DNA of 64,000 bases, from positions 2,790,001 to 2,854,000 of the forward strand of contig CP114117.1 of NCBI GenBank assembly GCA_029959195.1, in the 5' to 3' direction. Positions 35,913 to 46,733 of the stretch are shown here, piece after piece. The notes beneath the pieces are model-generated. The model was not told where the DNA came from and made no database searches. It was given only the letters and a program-made list of their open reading frames with translations. Positions within the stretch are counted from its first letter, which is position 1, and the number at the start of each line of letters is the position of its first letter. The DNA is from Dictyophora rubrovolvata (taxonomy: Eukaryota; Basidiomycota; Agaricomycetes; Phallales; Phallaceae). A program made the position numbers and the translations under genes.

Positions 35913-37501
35913 ATGAGCTTCCTGAACTTCTCTTATCTCTGTGAGGACAACGACTGCAGCTCGTGTGCTCAGCCTGACTCGAATGGGTTGGAAACCGCTC
36001 GTTCTGCTCAATCAGGTTTCTTACAGTCTGTGTAAGTGGTAACGTTGTCCTAAGACATATTAGCTAAGTATTTGATCTTGTCCTTAGGGACGGCAGGCCC
36101 ATCGAAACTCCCTGGACGGGAGATGAGGCGTGTCATCCACACCCGGCGTACCCCACCTCGAGCTCAAGCTCAAACTCGGCCTTGTCGATGAACAGATTCC
36201 CTTATTCGTTCCCCAACGCTACTTCCTACCAGTAGGTGCCTTATGGAAACAATCAAAGTTGTAACTTTTAACTTTTAACTAGCTCACCGATGGTGTACTC
36301 TTACAGTCCGACTCCACATACACACACTCAACAACACACTGTCAAACCCATACCAGACGACTGGTGAGTTATTTATTGTTTTTCTCTCACTGAATTGCAC
36401 TCATGTGGTATTAGCGATGTTTCACTTATGTCGTTTTACGATCATAACGCCTCATATCATACGAGGTATGAGGAACATACTCAAAATGACCCGTACCGTA
36501 CTCAGTGGGGGACAACGCATGCGTAAGAAATTCTGATTTTTATTAGACTAACTACTAAAGAGATATTCGTGTCAACTCCCTCTTTTAGCATGAATATGAG
36601 AAGTGTGACGCGATCGGATTGGGAGCTAGGTACCTTGCCCGGTTCTAAGCAAACACCTTATTATGTCTCGCAAGAGTCTGCACTGCAGGAACATCTTAGA
36701 CAAAGCAGATGCGCAGAGCCGGTGCAAGATCAGCCCACGGTGCATTCACCAAAGATAATCACTTCCGACGTCACCTATTCTTCCCATTCTCGACACACTT
36801 CATCTTCAAACACCTCACTAAATCATAATTTATTACCTCCGTCCCCTTCACCATTTTTGTCTTCCTTTCTTGTAACCCCAACCAATAGCTTCCAGTCCGC
36901 TTCCGCCCCAATCTTCTCTGACTCTAGTCCGGCTCCCTTAGCCGCCGCCCCGCCAGCTTCTACTTCTCCATCCACTTTAATTCCTATGCCACCCCCTGCT
37001 GAGGAGCATCCTACCGAGGGACAAGTCAGAGGCTCGTCAAAAACCCGCCCGGTCCTACGCAGTCAAGAATGGCTCGACAAATACTTCCCGAGAAAAGGAC
37101 AATGCCAACTCTGCGGATCCAAACTGAAGCGATGGCGTGAAGATCGAGCACTCGAGCATCTCGTATCGTGTCATATCCTCCAAACCGTAAAAAACCATGT
37201 TATGTTCAACAAAATCCGTCCGGCAAACACGCCTCGACATAAACATTTCGTTCAAACAGAAGCGCAATTTACGTTTGTAAGGACATATATACGGGACATC
37301 AAGTGCTCACTGTGTCCGCGGGAAACGTCTTTGATTTGGAGAACGAGAGATATACGGGTGCACCTCGAAAATATGCATCGTGGCATGCCAGAAAGTGTAA
37401 GGCAATTGGAGATGGATCGAGTGAACGCACTCAAACCAGATAAATCCGAGTGGTTCAATATTTATGATAAGCTGCTGTATAACTTCTTTCTGGTGAAATG
37501 A
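35913..37501 (+). CDS. C2H2-like zinc-finger protein with long disordered N terminus
   Basis: Five exons: 35913-36031, 36088-36231, 36283-36363, 36415-36522 and 36589-37501, giving 454 residues in one frame. The first 300 residues are rich in Ser, Pro, Thr and His. The C-terminal part carries two C2H2-like units: CQLCGSKLKRW...HLVSCH and CSLCPRETSLIW...HLENMH. The protein ends YDKLLYNFFLVK. A nuclear DNA- or protein-binding role is likely; the target is unknown. The second unit's spacing (C-x2-C...H-x4-H) fits the C2H2 class with a long loop. A TATA box supports this start rather than an ATG in exon 5. Confidence 0.8.
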
Positions 37502-38183
37502 TAATTAGTAATTTGATGAGTAGCGTTTTGGCTGGTGTTGATGACGTTGGGTACGATCGATGAAATGACAAAGGTTCATGTGACAAAGATTACGTGATGT
37601 GTGATGCATCAAATCCGTCACTGACGTGACTTGTTCTTTCTAGGTCGGTTAATAGTATCTTGTCGCTCCTCTGATTCTTTGACCCTTCGGAAACTTCCAC
37701 AAGCAAGCTGTCCATTTGGACTCGATACGTCGAGCTTGCGTATCGGTACCCCGAACAGAGAGCACTGTCGGTGGAGTGAGAAGTGAGAACGCAGCACAGA
37801 CAACCGCGGTCATATTGTGTACCAATTGACCCACTTCAAGTTCAAGCAGCGATAGTATTCTTCGGAATTCATTGGTTGTCACACTATTAGTCCGAATCTT
37901 CAATACAAACTTGGTGGAAATGAACTTCTAGACTCAAGTATGAGTTTAATAGGTATAAAAACCAACTCCCAATGTGATAATTGCAGCTTTCTAAATCTGT
38001 GAGACAATATACGTGTTATTTAATTGATCGGTGAAGACCGACTTCTAAACACGAGCGACATAAAAAAGAACTACAACCATGTTTGTGTTACTCTTCATAA
38101 CAAATCTTGAAGTACGCCTTTATTTTGTCTAGGCTTTTCCCAAAGATTGAGTGCATCACATATTATTCGTCCTCAGAGTGGCC
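37502..38183. other. Intergenic, no gene seen
   Basis: About 680 bp between the zinc-finger gene and the tRNA. Two overlapping minus-strand frames (37618-37803, 37649-37903) show no motif. Confidence 0.5.
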
Positions 38184-38188
38184 AAAAA
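38184..38188 (-). terminator. Pol III terminator (T5)
   Basis: A run of five Ts on the minus strand begins four bases after the last base of the tRNA, as expected for RNA polymerase III termination. Confidence 0.7.
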
Positions 38189-38191
38189 GCT

Positions 38192-38264
38192 TGATCCGGG
38201 CCGGACTTGAACCGACGACCTTCTGCGTGTTAAGCAGACGTTCCACCGACTGAACTACCGAACC
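38192..38264 (-). tRNA. tRNA-Val (AAC)
   Basis: 73 nt that fold as a full cloverleaf: a 7-bp acceptor stem GGTTCGG/CCGGATC with two G-U pairs, a D stem GTTC/GAAC, an anticodon stem TCTGC/GCAGA with loop TTAACAC (anticodon AAC), and a T arm GTCGG-TTCAAGT-CCGGC, then discriminator A. No intron. The internal A and B boxes (TGGTTCAGTCGGT-like and GGTTCAAGTCC) are present. Confidence 0.95.
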
Positions 38265-38497
38265 ACATTGATATCCCCTCTGAGGATATTAATATAATGT
38301 CAAGAACCAAAACCGAATCAGACACAGCCTCCCCTCCACAAGCGATAACTTCGGCAAAAAAATGGATATCCCAAGCGACTCACGTATCTCATATATTTTC
38401 GCCGAATAACCCTTTCTTTTCCTATCTCCCACCGAACCACTAGCTTAATCCCCGCCTGCAACATCCCTCCGTCCACCATTACTCGTTGAAACCCCCG

Positions 38498-39551
38498 ATG
38501 AGGATAGTCGTCACTGGAGCGTGTGGCAGCGTAGGACGGTGTGTCGTGCGACATGCCGTAGCCCAAGGTCACGAGGTTATCGGTATCGATATCGGGGCTG
38601 AGCGGGACGCCGACGCCGTTCCGGTCGTTGATGAAGAAATAGCCGCTAATTCAGTCAAGAAGTATACTTTTATCCACGCAGACCTACGAGACTATGAAAC
38701 AGCACTCAAGCTATTTGAGAATTGTGATGCGCTCATCCATCTGGCTGCCATACGATGGCCCGGAGACGGTAGAGTAGAAACTCATAACACGTGTGGTATA
38801 TTTCTCCTCGAACTCAAACGTTCACTTATTGATTCAAATCTTTTTCTTTAAAAAATAAGGAATGTTACTTTGTCTTGGAACGTGCTTCGAGCAGCTGCGG
38901 AGGTGCGTTAAGATATGCTTAAATTACTTTCAGAAGTATCCATTTTTATGCGGTATAGCTCGGCATAACAAGAATCGCTCAAGCATCAAGTATTAACGCT
39001 ATTGGACTGTACTATAGCCAATCACCCATCTTGCTCGACTACCTCCCTTTGGACGAGAACCATCCCTGTCGACCGGATGACCCGTATTCTCTTTCAAAAG
39101 TGTGAGTATACAAATCGTCTCAAATTTTTGTTGCTTACTCGCAATCAGAATATGTGAACAACAAGCAGAGACCATAACCCGCCGCTATCCACACATACGT
39201 ATCGCATCTCTGCGACCCCACCATGTCGTCCCATCCCGAGCTATACCCCTTCGAAGCGCTAAATCTACAGCCTGGAAGCATCTTTGGGGATATACCCTCG
39301 AAGCCAGTTGTGCACGCGCCTTTTTAAGCGCAATAACTGCTCCAGAGACGTCGTTTCCTGTCTCTCATCAAGTCTTTTTTGTTGTCGAGCCTGATGTTGG
39401 CAGTGACGAGGACATTGACGTTCTAATAGACCGTCATTGGCGGGATATGCCGATTAGGAATGATGTTAGAACGACGGGCTTTTTCGATTGTGGGAAGTCG
39501 GAGCAAATGTTGGGTTGGAAAGCTGATAGTGCTGAAGTTCAGAAACGGTAA
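38498..39551 (+). CDS. NAD(P)-dependent epimerase/dehydratase (extended SDR)
   Basis: Four exons: 38498-38790, 38860-38902, 38959-39101 and 39149-39551, giving 293 residues. A Rossmann start MRIVVTGACGSVGRCVVRHA gives TGxxGxxG. HADLRD and ALIHLAA are the usual extended-SDR landmarks, then HNTNVTLSWNVLRAAAE, SSINAIG, and YSLSK as the catalytic YxxxK. The C-terminal part (YTLEASCARAFLSAI, then LGW near the end) is typical of nucleotide-sugar-epimerase relatives. It is probably a cytosolic oxidoreductase or epimerase; the substrate is unknown. The stop codon overlaps a possible donor (CGGTAAG), so a further exon is conceivable, but none is evident downstream. Confidence 0.9.
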
Positions 39552-40404
39552 GAGCCATTTTGTAGCTGAGGATTTCTTCCCGATGTACTTTCTCCCTTTT
39601 ACTTTGGGGCGTATATATGAAATATCAGAGATAAAAATGGTCCTATATGACCGGGAAACATATGTACGTTCTGAAACCCAAAATGTTCTTTTTGTAAGCT
39701 AAGGACCCAGCCATTTTATCTTTGCGAACGCAGAGAACCGGGTTTGGATACCTCCGTTCGCGCTTTGGTGAATACATAACCCCCCAAGCCTCTTGGTGTA
39801 AAAATAGAGCTTAAATCATCAGGACGAGGACAAATGTGGAGAGGGTTTATTCATGATTCAAAAAGTCTGTCTTTGGACGAAGTGTGCCAGCATGAACGCT
39901 ATGGAGGGAACAGTCTAAAAGAATGTCCTCCAGGCCACGACTATTTCATATCAAGTCTCACGTCGAGTACTCCGATTCTATCATCCTCGCCCTTCGTCCT
40001 GACCTCCAAGGCTTATGGAATTGTCCATGAGCTTGAAAATCAGAATCTCCGCTAGTAAAACCGCTTCTACCAGTAGTAGTGCGAGTACCTCCAAAACCCC
40101 AATAACCTTCGAAAAGCCTGCAGAAATGCACGAAGTTTACTCAAGGAAAAAGCACGAGATACATATCCTCCCTAAAGATTGGTTCTGTGGGAGCTCGACT
40201 CGTTGCAAAAGTGTTTCCAAACGACGCGATACTCGAGTGTGCCGCAGGGACAGTGTTGGGCCATGGAATCGGTGCAAAAAAGACTGCAAGTTGTTTCCAA
40301 GTCTGATCCCAGACACAGGGAAAACCCCGTCGATTTCTTGGTCCATTGTACGTGCAACATCGACCAATTAAATCAAGGCATGTTGGGATTTATTTTTGAT
40401 TTAG
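39552..40404. other. Unassigned sequence with short open frames
   Basis: Open frames at 39834-40055 and 40015-40371 (plus) have Ser/Thr-rich or charged content but no motif and do not splice together convincingly. They may be upstream parts of the homeobox relic. Confidence 0.4.
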
Positions 40405-41004
40405 TTACCAGAGACGTATCACCAACTGGTTTAAGAACCGGAAGGCTCAGCTGAGGCGAGAGGAGAAAGCTTCCCCGAAAGAAAAGACCTCGAGGACGAC
40501 ATCAATGAAATCCTAATCGCCTCGCAGGCACTCCCGAAAATTACAACCCATTCTATTACCCCCGGTTCAAAAGATTGCGGTTGGAAATCAGCACGGCAAA
40601 CGCTGTGAGAACTTGAAGGCTCGTATTTAGTCTTGTATCGCGAGGTTCACGCTCACTTCCTCGTAGAAGTGCAGGGAGGAATCTCATGACAGCGAGCAAA
40701 TCCCAATCCACCCCCGAAAATCAAAGGCTCAAGATATCTCTAAGCATCCCACTGCGTCATTCAATTACGATTGTACGGTGGCAGTGGTAGTGGGCCGGAT
40801 ATACTAGCCGACCTGGCTTGCCTCCAGGAACCTTTGCGCTGTCCACCGCCCTCTCCTATACTTGAGAAGCAGAAGGAACCTCGGTCGACTAATGCAGCAC
40901 CCCCCGACCGGGATGAGAATCTTGCTATGTATGATCCGGATGTGATACTCGGCGCCACCCTCCTAGTAATGCAGTTGAAAATGGGTTCCAAGGCGAGGAA
41001 GTGA
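40405..41004 (+). pseudogene. Homeobox gene relic (helix 3 and downstream)
   Basis: After an acceptor-like GATTTAG the frame reads YQRRITNWFKNRKAQLRREE, a strong match to homeodomain recognition helix 3 (Trp-Phe-x-Asn-Arg). It continues as a basic tail to a TAA at about 40516-40518. The same frame then reads on for some 36 more protein-like codons (SPRRHSRKLQPILLPP...) to another stop. A separate frame at 40771-41004 (GPDILADLACLQEPL...) looks like a transcription-factor C terminus. Helices 1 and 2 were not found upstream. I therefore call a decayed homeodomain transcription factor; an intact gene with unrecognised introns is the alternative. Confidence 0.4.
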
Positions 41005-42643
41005 CGCAACAGGGTGCTCCCTCTCAGGCTCTACCTCCCATAATGCGTTGCATATAAAATATGTACTATCGTCTGGAAAGCTGTAAATAAACATGTACCA
41101 AAACCGCCTCAAACAACAATTGCTTTACTTGCCTTTGATCAAATGACTTGATCGGAACTAAACAAACCTTTCGTTAGTTATCAGCCAGTATTCCTACGAT
41201 CCAGGCTTGTTTCAACATGACTGTAAGTAGAAACGTGCTCAAGGCTCAGACGTCGGATGACTAGTATTGTAATTTTGATTAAGCTGGAAGGCCATACAAT
41301 TTAAGCCAATAGTCTGACGTGCACATAAAAGGACTTGATAGCCATTCTGGAGTCGATCTTGGATCAAAATATCGTGTTAGCGGTTTTTTCGGGATGGAAC
41401 TTGGGTGGAATGTGTGTTGGTTCCCTCGACGAGAGTCTAACATATACCTCGTAATGAAAGTGAATAGTTTAAACTAGATGTGCAATCTACCTTCAAATCT
41501 TCGGGATATACAAGATTCGTTGGGTAAGAATTCAAACGGCTTCGATAATTACACGATATTCGACGTTTAATGGCTTCAAACGTCCATCTTGGATAGTCTT
41601 CACGTCAGGATATCTTGGGTATGCTTTCCGGGGTTGAAAATGATGGCGGTTCCTGATTAAAGTAATCAGCTTCGTCTGAACTAGTAGTGCGATTACCCAT
41701 CTCCGATTTGTCGAGATGTCGAGCCAAAGTTTAAAGGTTTCGTCGCAGATACGCGCGTCACCCGCGTTACGTTGTCAGTGCTAACACCATCAACAGCCAT
41801 AGACAAGGCTTCTCAAGCAGATATATACGACTAAACCACAGTAATCGATCCTGACGAGCAACATTAATGGATACCATTCTCCGGTATACATGACTAGAGT
41901 CGTCAAAGCTCGCACTCACGCTCTTTCTAGTAGTAGATGCTCATTCATGAACTAATGGGCGCAACCGAGGCATCGCGAACCGACTCAATATCGTCTTTTC
42001 CGTCATTAGATGGGAGTAAATCAAGGTGCCTGGTTATCATGATAGTTTCCGCGATGTTATGCACAAGATTCTCCACGGTTCCAATCGAAGGTAGGCTGTT
42101 TTGACAGCCAAATCATTAGCAGGACACGTGAACCAAAGCAAATGAATTGTTCATCAATAATCAAGTTTGAAATTCGAAGCTATCGCCAAACTAGTCTCGG
42201 ACTTTGGTCTCGGACTCTCGCCCAGATTGACCTGACTTTACCCCATATCACGCAACATATTGAAGAGTTCCTTTATACTTCTCGCATCAGCAGACACGCT
42301 TTGCTTGGTCATTGTATTCAAAAATCAAGGACTCGGAGTCCGAAGTCTACCTGAACTTGCATCCAGTTTCGTCCATATATTCAGATAACAGGACTGTCCG
42401 ATAGTCAACCTTTCGGACTATCGTGAGATCCCGTTGGAATGAGGAACTTACGATATTCATAATCACATCTAGACATTAACATACCCACATCATTCATCGT
42501 ATTGATGGCACTACTTCAAAGTTGGTAAGAAGCTGCTTCCCTACTTGCTACAAAAACCCGTCAAACGAACTTCAAGGATTCAAAATCACAACCCACATCG
42601 CGTTCTCTTCACTCGAAATCAACGCCTTCAATTGAGATCATCA
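41005..42643. other. Intergenic, no gene seen
   Basis: About 1.6 kb upstream of the tautomerase gene. One short frame (42142-42354, plus) has no motif. Confidence 0.5.
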
Positions 42644-43188
42644 ATGCCTCTTCATAGAATCTACTCTCCAGAAGGAACGTTCTCCGCAGACGAAAAGGCT
42701 CTTATTGCGCAAAACTTGACCAAGGTTTATACGGCTCGTGGACTACCGGCATTTTACGTTGATGTTTTCTTCATTGACGTTCCCGAAGGTGAGCACGGTG
42801 TTGAAATAATCAATCTGTGAAGAAGCTTTATATTGATATCATTCATGCTCCAGACAGCTTCTACGTTGGAGGTGAACGACGCTCGCTAGTCCGAGTAGTT
42901 TCTCAGCATCTAGCTCGGTAAGCCAATAAAACTCAAAAACTCAGAAAGAAAACTAGAACTTTGATCTGATTCACCAACAGCACCACGCCAAGAGAGAACT
43001 ACCCAGATATCCTCGACCGAGTCGAAGCCGCATTTTCTCCAATTTTCAAGGAGCGTGGACTTGACTGGGAATTTCATATTGAGGAACACGAGCGGGAACT
43101 GTGGAGGATGAATGGTATTAGCCCGCCACCTACGAATTCGGAAGAAGAGAAGTTGTGGAGGGAGAAGAATCGACCTGTTCCGTTCTGA
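42644..43188 (+). CDS. Tautomerase-superfamily protein (oxalocrotonate tautomerase-like)
   Basis: Three exons, 138 residues. After loss of the initiator Met, the protein begins with Pro (MPLHRIYSPEGTFS), the general-base residue of the tautomerase superfamily. A first beta-alpha-beta unit follows (ADEKALIAQNLTKVY...FYVDVFFIDVPE), then a second half (FYVGGERRSLVRVVSQHLAR) as in the longer fungal cis-CaaD-like proteins. The C terminus is acidic and Trp-containing (FHIEEHERELWRMNG). The natural substrate is unknown in this fungal group. The Pro-1 start fixes the initiation codon. It is convergent with the secreted repeat protein, 244 bp away. Confidence 0.85.
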
Positions 43189-43431
43189 TTAATATCAGAA
43201 GAACGCATTCACACAAATATTATGCTTTCATGATGTGTCTTTCTTCGCCAATAGTTCCTGTAGTTATGTAAATGTTTCAAGAAAACACGATTTTTGAAAC
43301 CGATTCTGTTTGGAAATAAGCAGCCCAAAGAGCAATATTTTAGAACAGTTGCACTGTATATTCATGTGTACAGTAGGAAAAAAACCCTCTATGCGGTCCA
43401 CTTTAAAAGCGTTTTAATCCTGCATGCTCCT

Positions 43432-45476
43432 CTACCGTGAGCTATTGATCTCATTCAACACATCAGCTTGCTGCTGTCCCAACGTCGTACTAGCGACGGG
43501 ACATCCCTGCCCCGGACCATTCAAATTCTGCAATGTAACAATAGCGGCTTCTATACGATCAAATTGAGCATGTGAACTATTTCCAAGAGGGAAGGACACG
43601 ATGACGGAAGGGTTATGGACTGCGTGACCAGCTGCTACGTTTGCGTTAAGAGCCTAAGTAAAAGCGAGTGAGATTGTAGATTGTTAACGAAGTATTATGA
43701 AAGTGAAAAAAAAAACGATCATGAAAACTTACTGCGATGAAAGTGTCTTGATCTGGTGGGCATGAACAGGGAACTTTGATTGGTTGACCGTTCGCTTGTT
43801 TAACCACACCGTCGCAATCGCCCGTTCCTTTCATTGTTATCAATTAAGTACGTTTTCAGTTGAGGTTCATTTGAACATAACTTTACCTGTAGGATTGACA
43901 CCAGCCACCCCTCCCAAGCCAGGAACCAACGTGGGATCAAGAGTGACATTAGTAGTGGGAAGAGCACTATTAGCATTGCCGTTATTCTTATTGCCGCTGT
44001 TGCTTAAATTGACAGATTGTGACTGAGACGATGATGCACCGCTAGAAGCAGCTGGGCATGAACTGTTTGGAGCGGAAGTGGAAGCAGGAGCAGCCGGTGT
44101 CGAAGCTTGAGGAGCATCGGAAGGATTCGAGAAGCCTGATGATGCAGATGCAGAACTTTGGGCGGGTATAGAAGATGCAACTGGAGATGGTGTCGCCGCT
44201 ACTGGCGTTGATGATGGTGTTGACGGAGGTGCAGCTGCAGGTGTCGTTGGTGCGGTAGCAGCTGACGAAGAGGATGCAGCATTCTGTATGGCCTGTGCTT
44301 GTGCAGCCAAAGTAGTACTAACCAACGGACATCCCTTTCCGGGTCCGTCAAGGTTCTGCAGCGTAATGACAACGGCGGTGATACGTGCTTCCTGAGATTG
44401 AGTGCTGTTATCCGTCGGGAAGGAGATTCGAACTGTAGGATTGTTCACCGCATGGCCGGCTGCTACATTTGCGCTTAATGACTAGATAATAAATATGGAC
44501 ATCGTTTTCTTTCAAAAAAGTCGAAGAATAAACTGACGGTAAGAAGAGTTGATCGGTTGGGAGGACACGAGCATGGGATTTTGATCGGGGCACCGTCAGA
44601 ACCAGGTATACCATCACAGTCTCCGGTACCTAATAAAAATGTCCTTATGAGTATGATTGAACAAGAAATTGAAGGGTGTAGAGAAACGAACCTGTGGGGT
44701 TGAGGCCTGATTGAAGACCAAGTTCGGGAACAAGGGCAGGATTTATAACTAAGGATGGCAAGGGTGAAGGTGTAGCTGAGGTAACAGCGGCAGGTGGAGA
44801 CGCAGAAGAGGATTGCGCAGGACTTGAAGCTGATGTCGATACCGGCGAAGGCTGCGACTGAGATGGAGACTGAGACTGAGGCGGAGTCGGGTTCTGACTC
44901 TGACTCTCAGCTGCTTTCTGGGCTGCCGCGATAGCTTGAGATTGGGCTGTCAGCGTGGTACTAACAATAGGGCATCCCTTCCCGGGACCATCGAGGTTTT
45001 GCAGTGTGATTGCGACAGTTGTAATACGGTCTTGCCGAGACTGGAAGCTGCTGTCTGTAGGAAATGTGACTGTAACGGATGGGTTGTTGACTGCGTGTCC
45101 GGCTGCCACGTTTGCGTTTAATGCCTGTATTTGAAAGTTAGTTAGTTAAGAAGACGAAGACGAATTATCTGTATCTGGGAGGACTAACTTGTAGTAAGAC
45201 AGTCCTGTTTGGAGGGCATTGACATGGAATTTTAATTGGCAACCCATTTGCGCCGGGTATGCCATCGCAATCGCCCGTGCCTGTTTTGACGACACCTTCA
45301 TGAAAAACGAACAAGTTTAAAGTCGAAACGGACATACCCGTAGGATTTAACCCAGCTTGTAGACCTAATTGGGGAACCAAATTCGGGTCCACGTCGCGTT
45401 TATTCAACAGGTAAGTCGGAAGGGCCAGAGTAGAAACAGTGAAAAGACTTGAAAGCAGAACATGTATGGCTTTCAT
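43432..45476 (-). CDS. Secreted protein with three tandem two-exon modules
   Basis: Seven exons, 555 residues. A signal peptide (MKAIHVLLSSLFTVSTLALP) is followed by three copies of one module: a DPxLVPxLGLxxGxNPTG lead, then TGDCDG...IKIPCSCPPN, then ALNANVAAGHAV.NPSV...RI..V.ITLQNLDGPGKGCPIVSTTL. Modules 1 and 2 are joined to the next by Ser/Pro/Gln/Ala-rich linkers of about 55 and 105 residues, likely O-glycosylated. Each module is interrupted at the same two points (inside the NPTG motif, phase 1; before LNANV, phase 0), so the copying included introns. Each module has three cysteines. I recall related single- or multi-module secreted proteins in Agaricomycetes but know no function. An extracellular or wall role is likely. 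Confidence 0.85.
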
Positions 45477-46733
45477 CTTTGAAACGAAAGAGAGGGTGAC
45501 CGGTGAAGACTAGCTTGTTAGGTTTTGGAATTGGAAGTAAAAGCGACCTTGCGCTTGGGAATGAGAAGGATAAGGAGGAGAAGAAAGGTAGAAAACACGT
45601 CAAGTGTTGGAAAGGGAGGGAGTAAAGATGGGAGTGAGATGAACACTTAGTTGGTCGGACAATTGAGCGCGTTTTCTCTCATATAAATGGGTTTGTCCCT
45701 GTGAAAACAGGGTTCGGCGTTGTTAATTTTATCGGACGTGATGACTCTAATTGGCAGATCTTGATCGTCCCCAGGTACAAGTTCATCAGGGCATGTATAG
45801 TCCTCTCCCTTCCCCATTGTCCTGAAAGTGGCGCCAATTGAGTCTATTGTTTACCTACAGCTGCAACAGAGAAGTCAATCCATTTGCCCAACTTAATGAA
45901 AGAACGCACGTTGACTAACGAAAGAGGTTGGATGGTTTCTTTATCAAAATACATGTCGGGCCTTTTGAACGCCCTCAGGCCCCACGGAGCCATCGCAATG
46001 ATCAGGGCCGACAAATGAACATTTGTTGTTGTTGCCTTTGTCGTTGCCAGGAGAAAACAGGAGAAGACCGGGGCCCTTCCATTTCTTTAATAATAAAGTA
46101 GACATAATGTCCGTTGACAACGTTATATGGATGGTTTATTTGCTTGTGGTTCGTAGTCAAGGCCATCGAGACTCGGCGCTTTGCAATTCAATCGTCCGAA
46201 AAGCCTCGGTAGTCAACACAATCAAAGAGTGCATGGGTAAAATTTTTCACCGAGAGGCAGCTATGAGGATAAATGTAGTAGATAAAAATTCAAAATCACA
46301 CCAGATGGAACCGAATTCCAAGGTTGATTGTTGAGCATTATAGACATAAAATTCTGAGAGGTACTAATAAGTATGAACTGATAAGGGCAGAAGCCGTAAG
46401 CAACCAGCAATTAATTCGTGTTAAGGAACTGACTAACTTTCTCCTGAAACGTTGAATAATTTGTGAATTCTGAGCTGACCTATTAGTTGACCTGGATGAT
46501 CAGACATATAAATAACCAATGAATATGATCACGACAGACAACGAATACAAATTGGAAGTGCTACAATGAAAATATCAACCTGAATTAAAGGCAGGTAGAT
46601 AGTTTCATTATAGACTCCTGACACAAGTACATTTTTTTTAAGAACATTTTTAAGAAACATTTCCACAAACCAGAAAGAAACTGAAGTAAAGATTGCCAGT
46701 GTAAAAAACACCGTGCGGATTTCCCGAATCGAA
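45477..46733. other. Intergenic, no gene seen
   Basis: 1.26 kb upstream of the secreted protein gene and downstream of the RNA polymerase gene, both minus. A TTTATATGAG element near 45685-45695 (minus strand) is a weak TATA candidate about 210 bp from the ATG. The 46023-46334 frame is unsupported. Confidence 0.45.
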
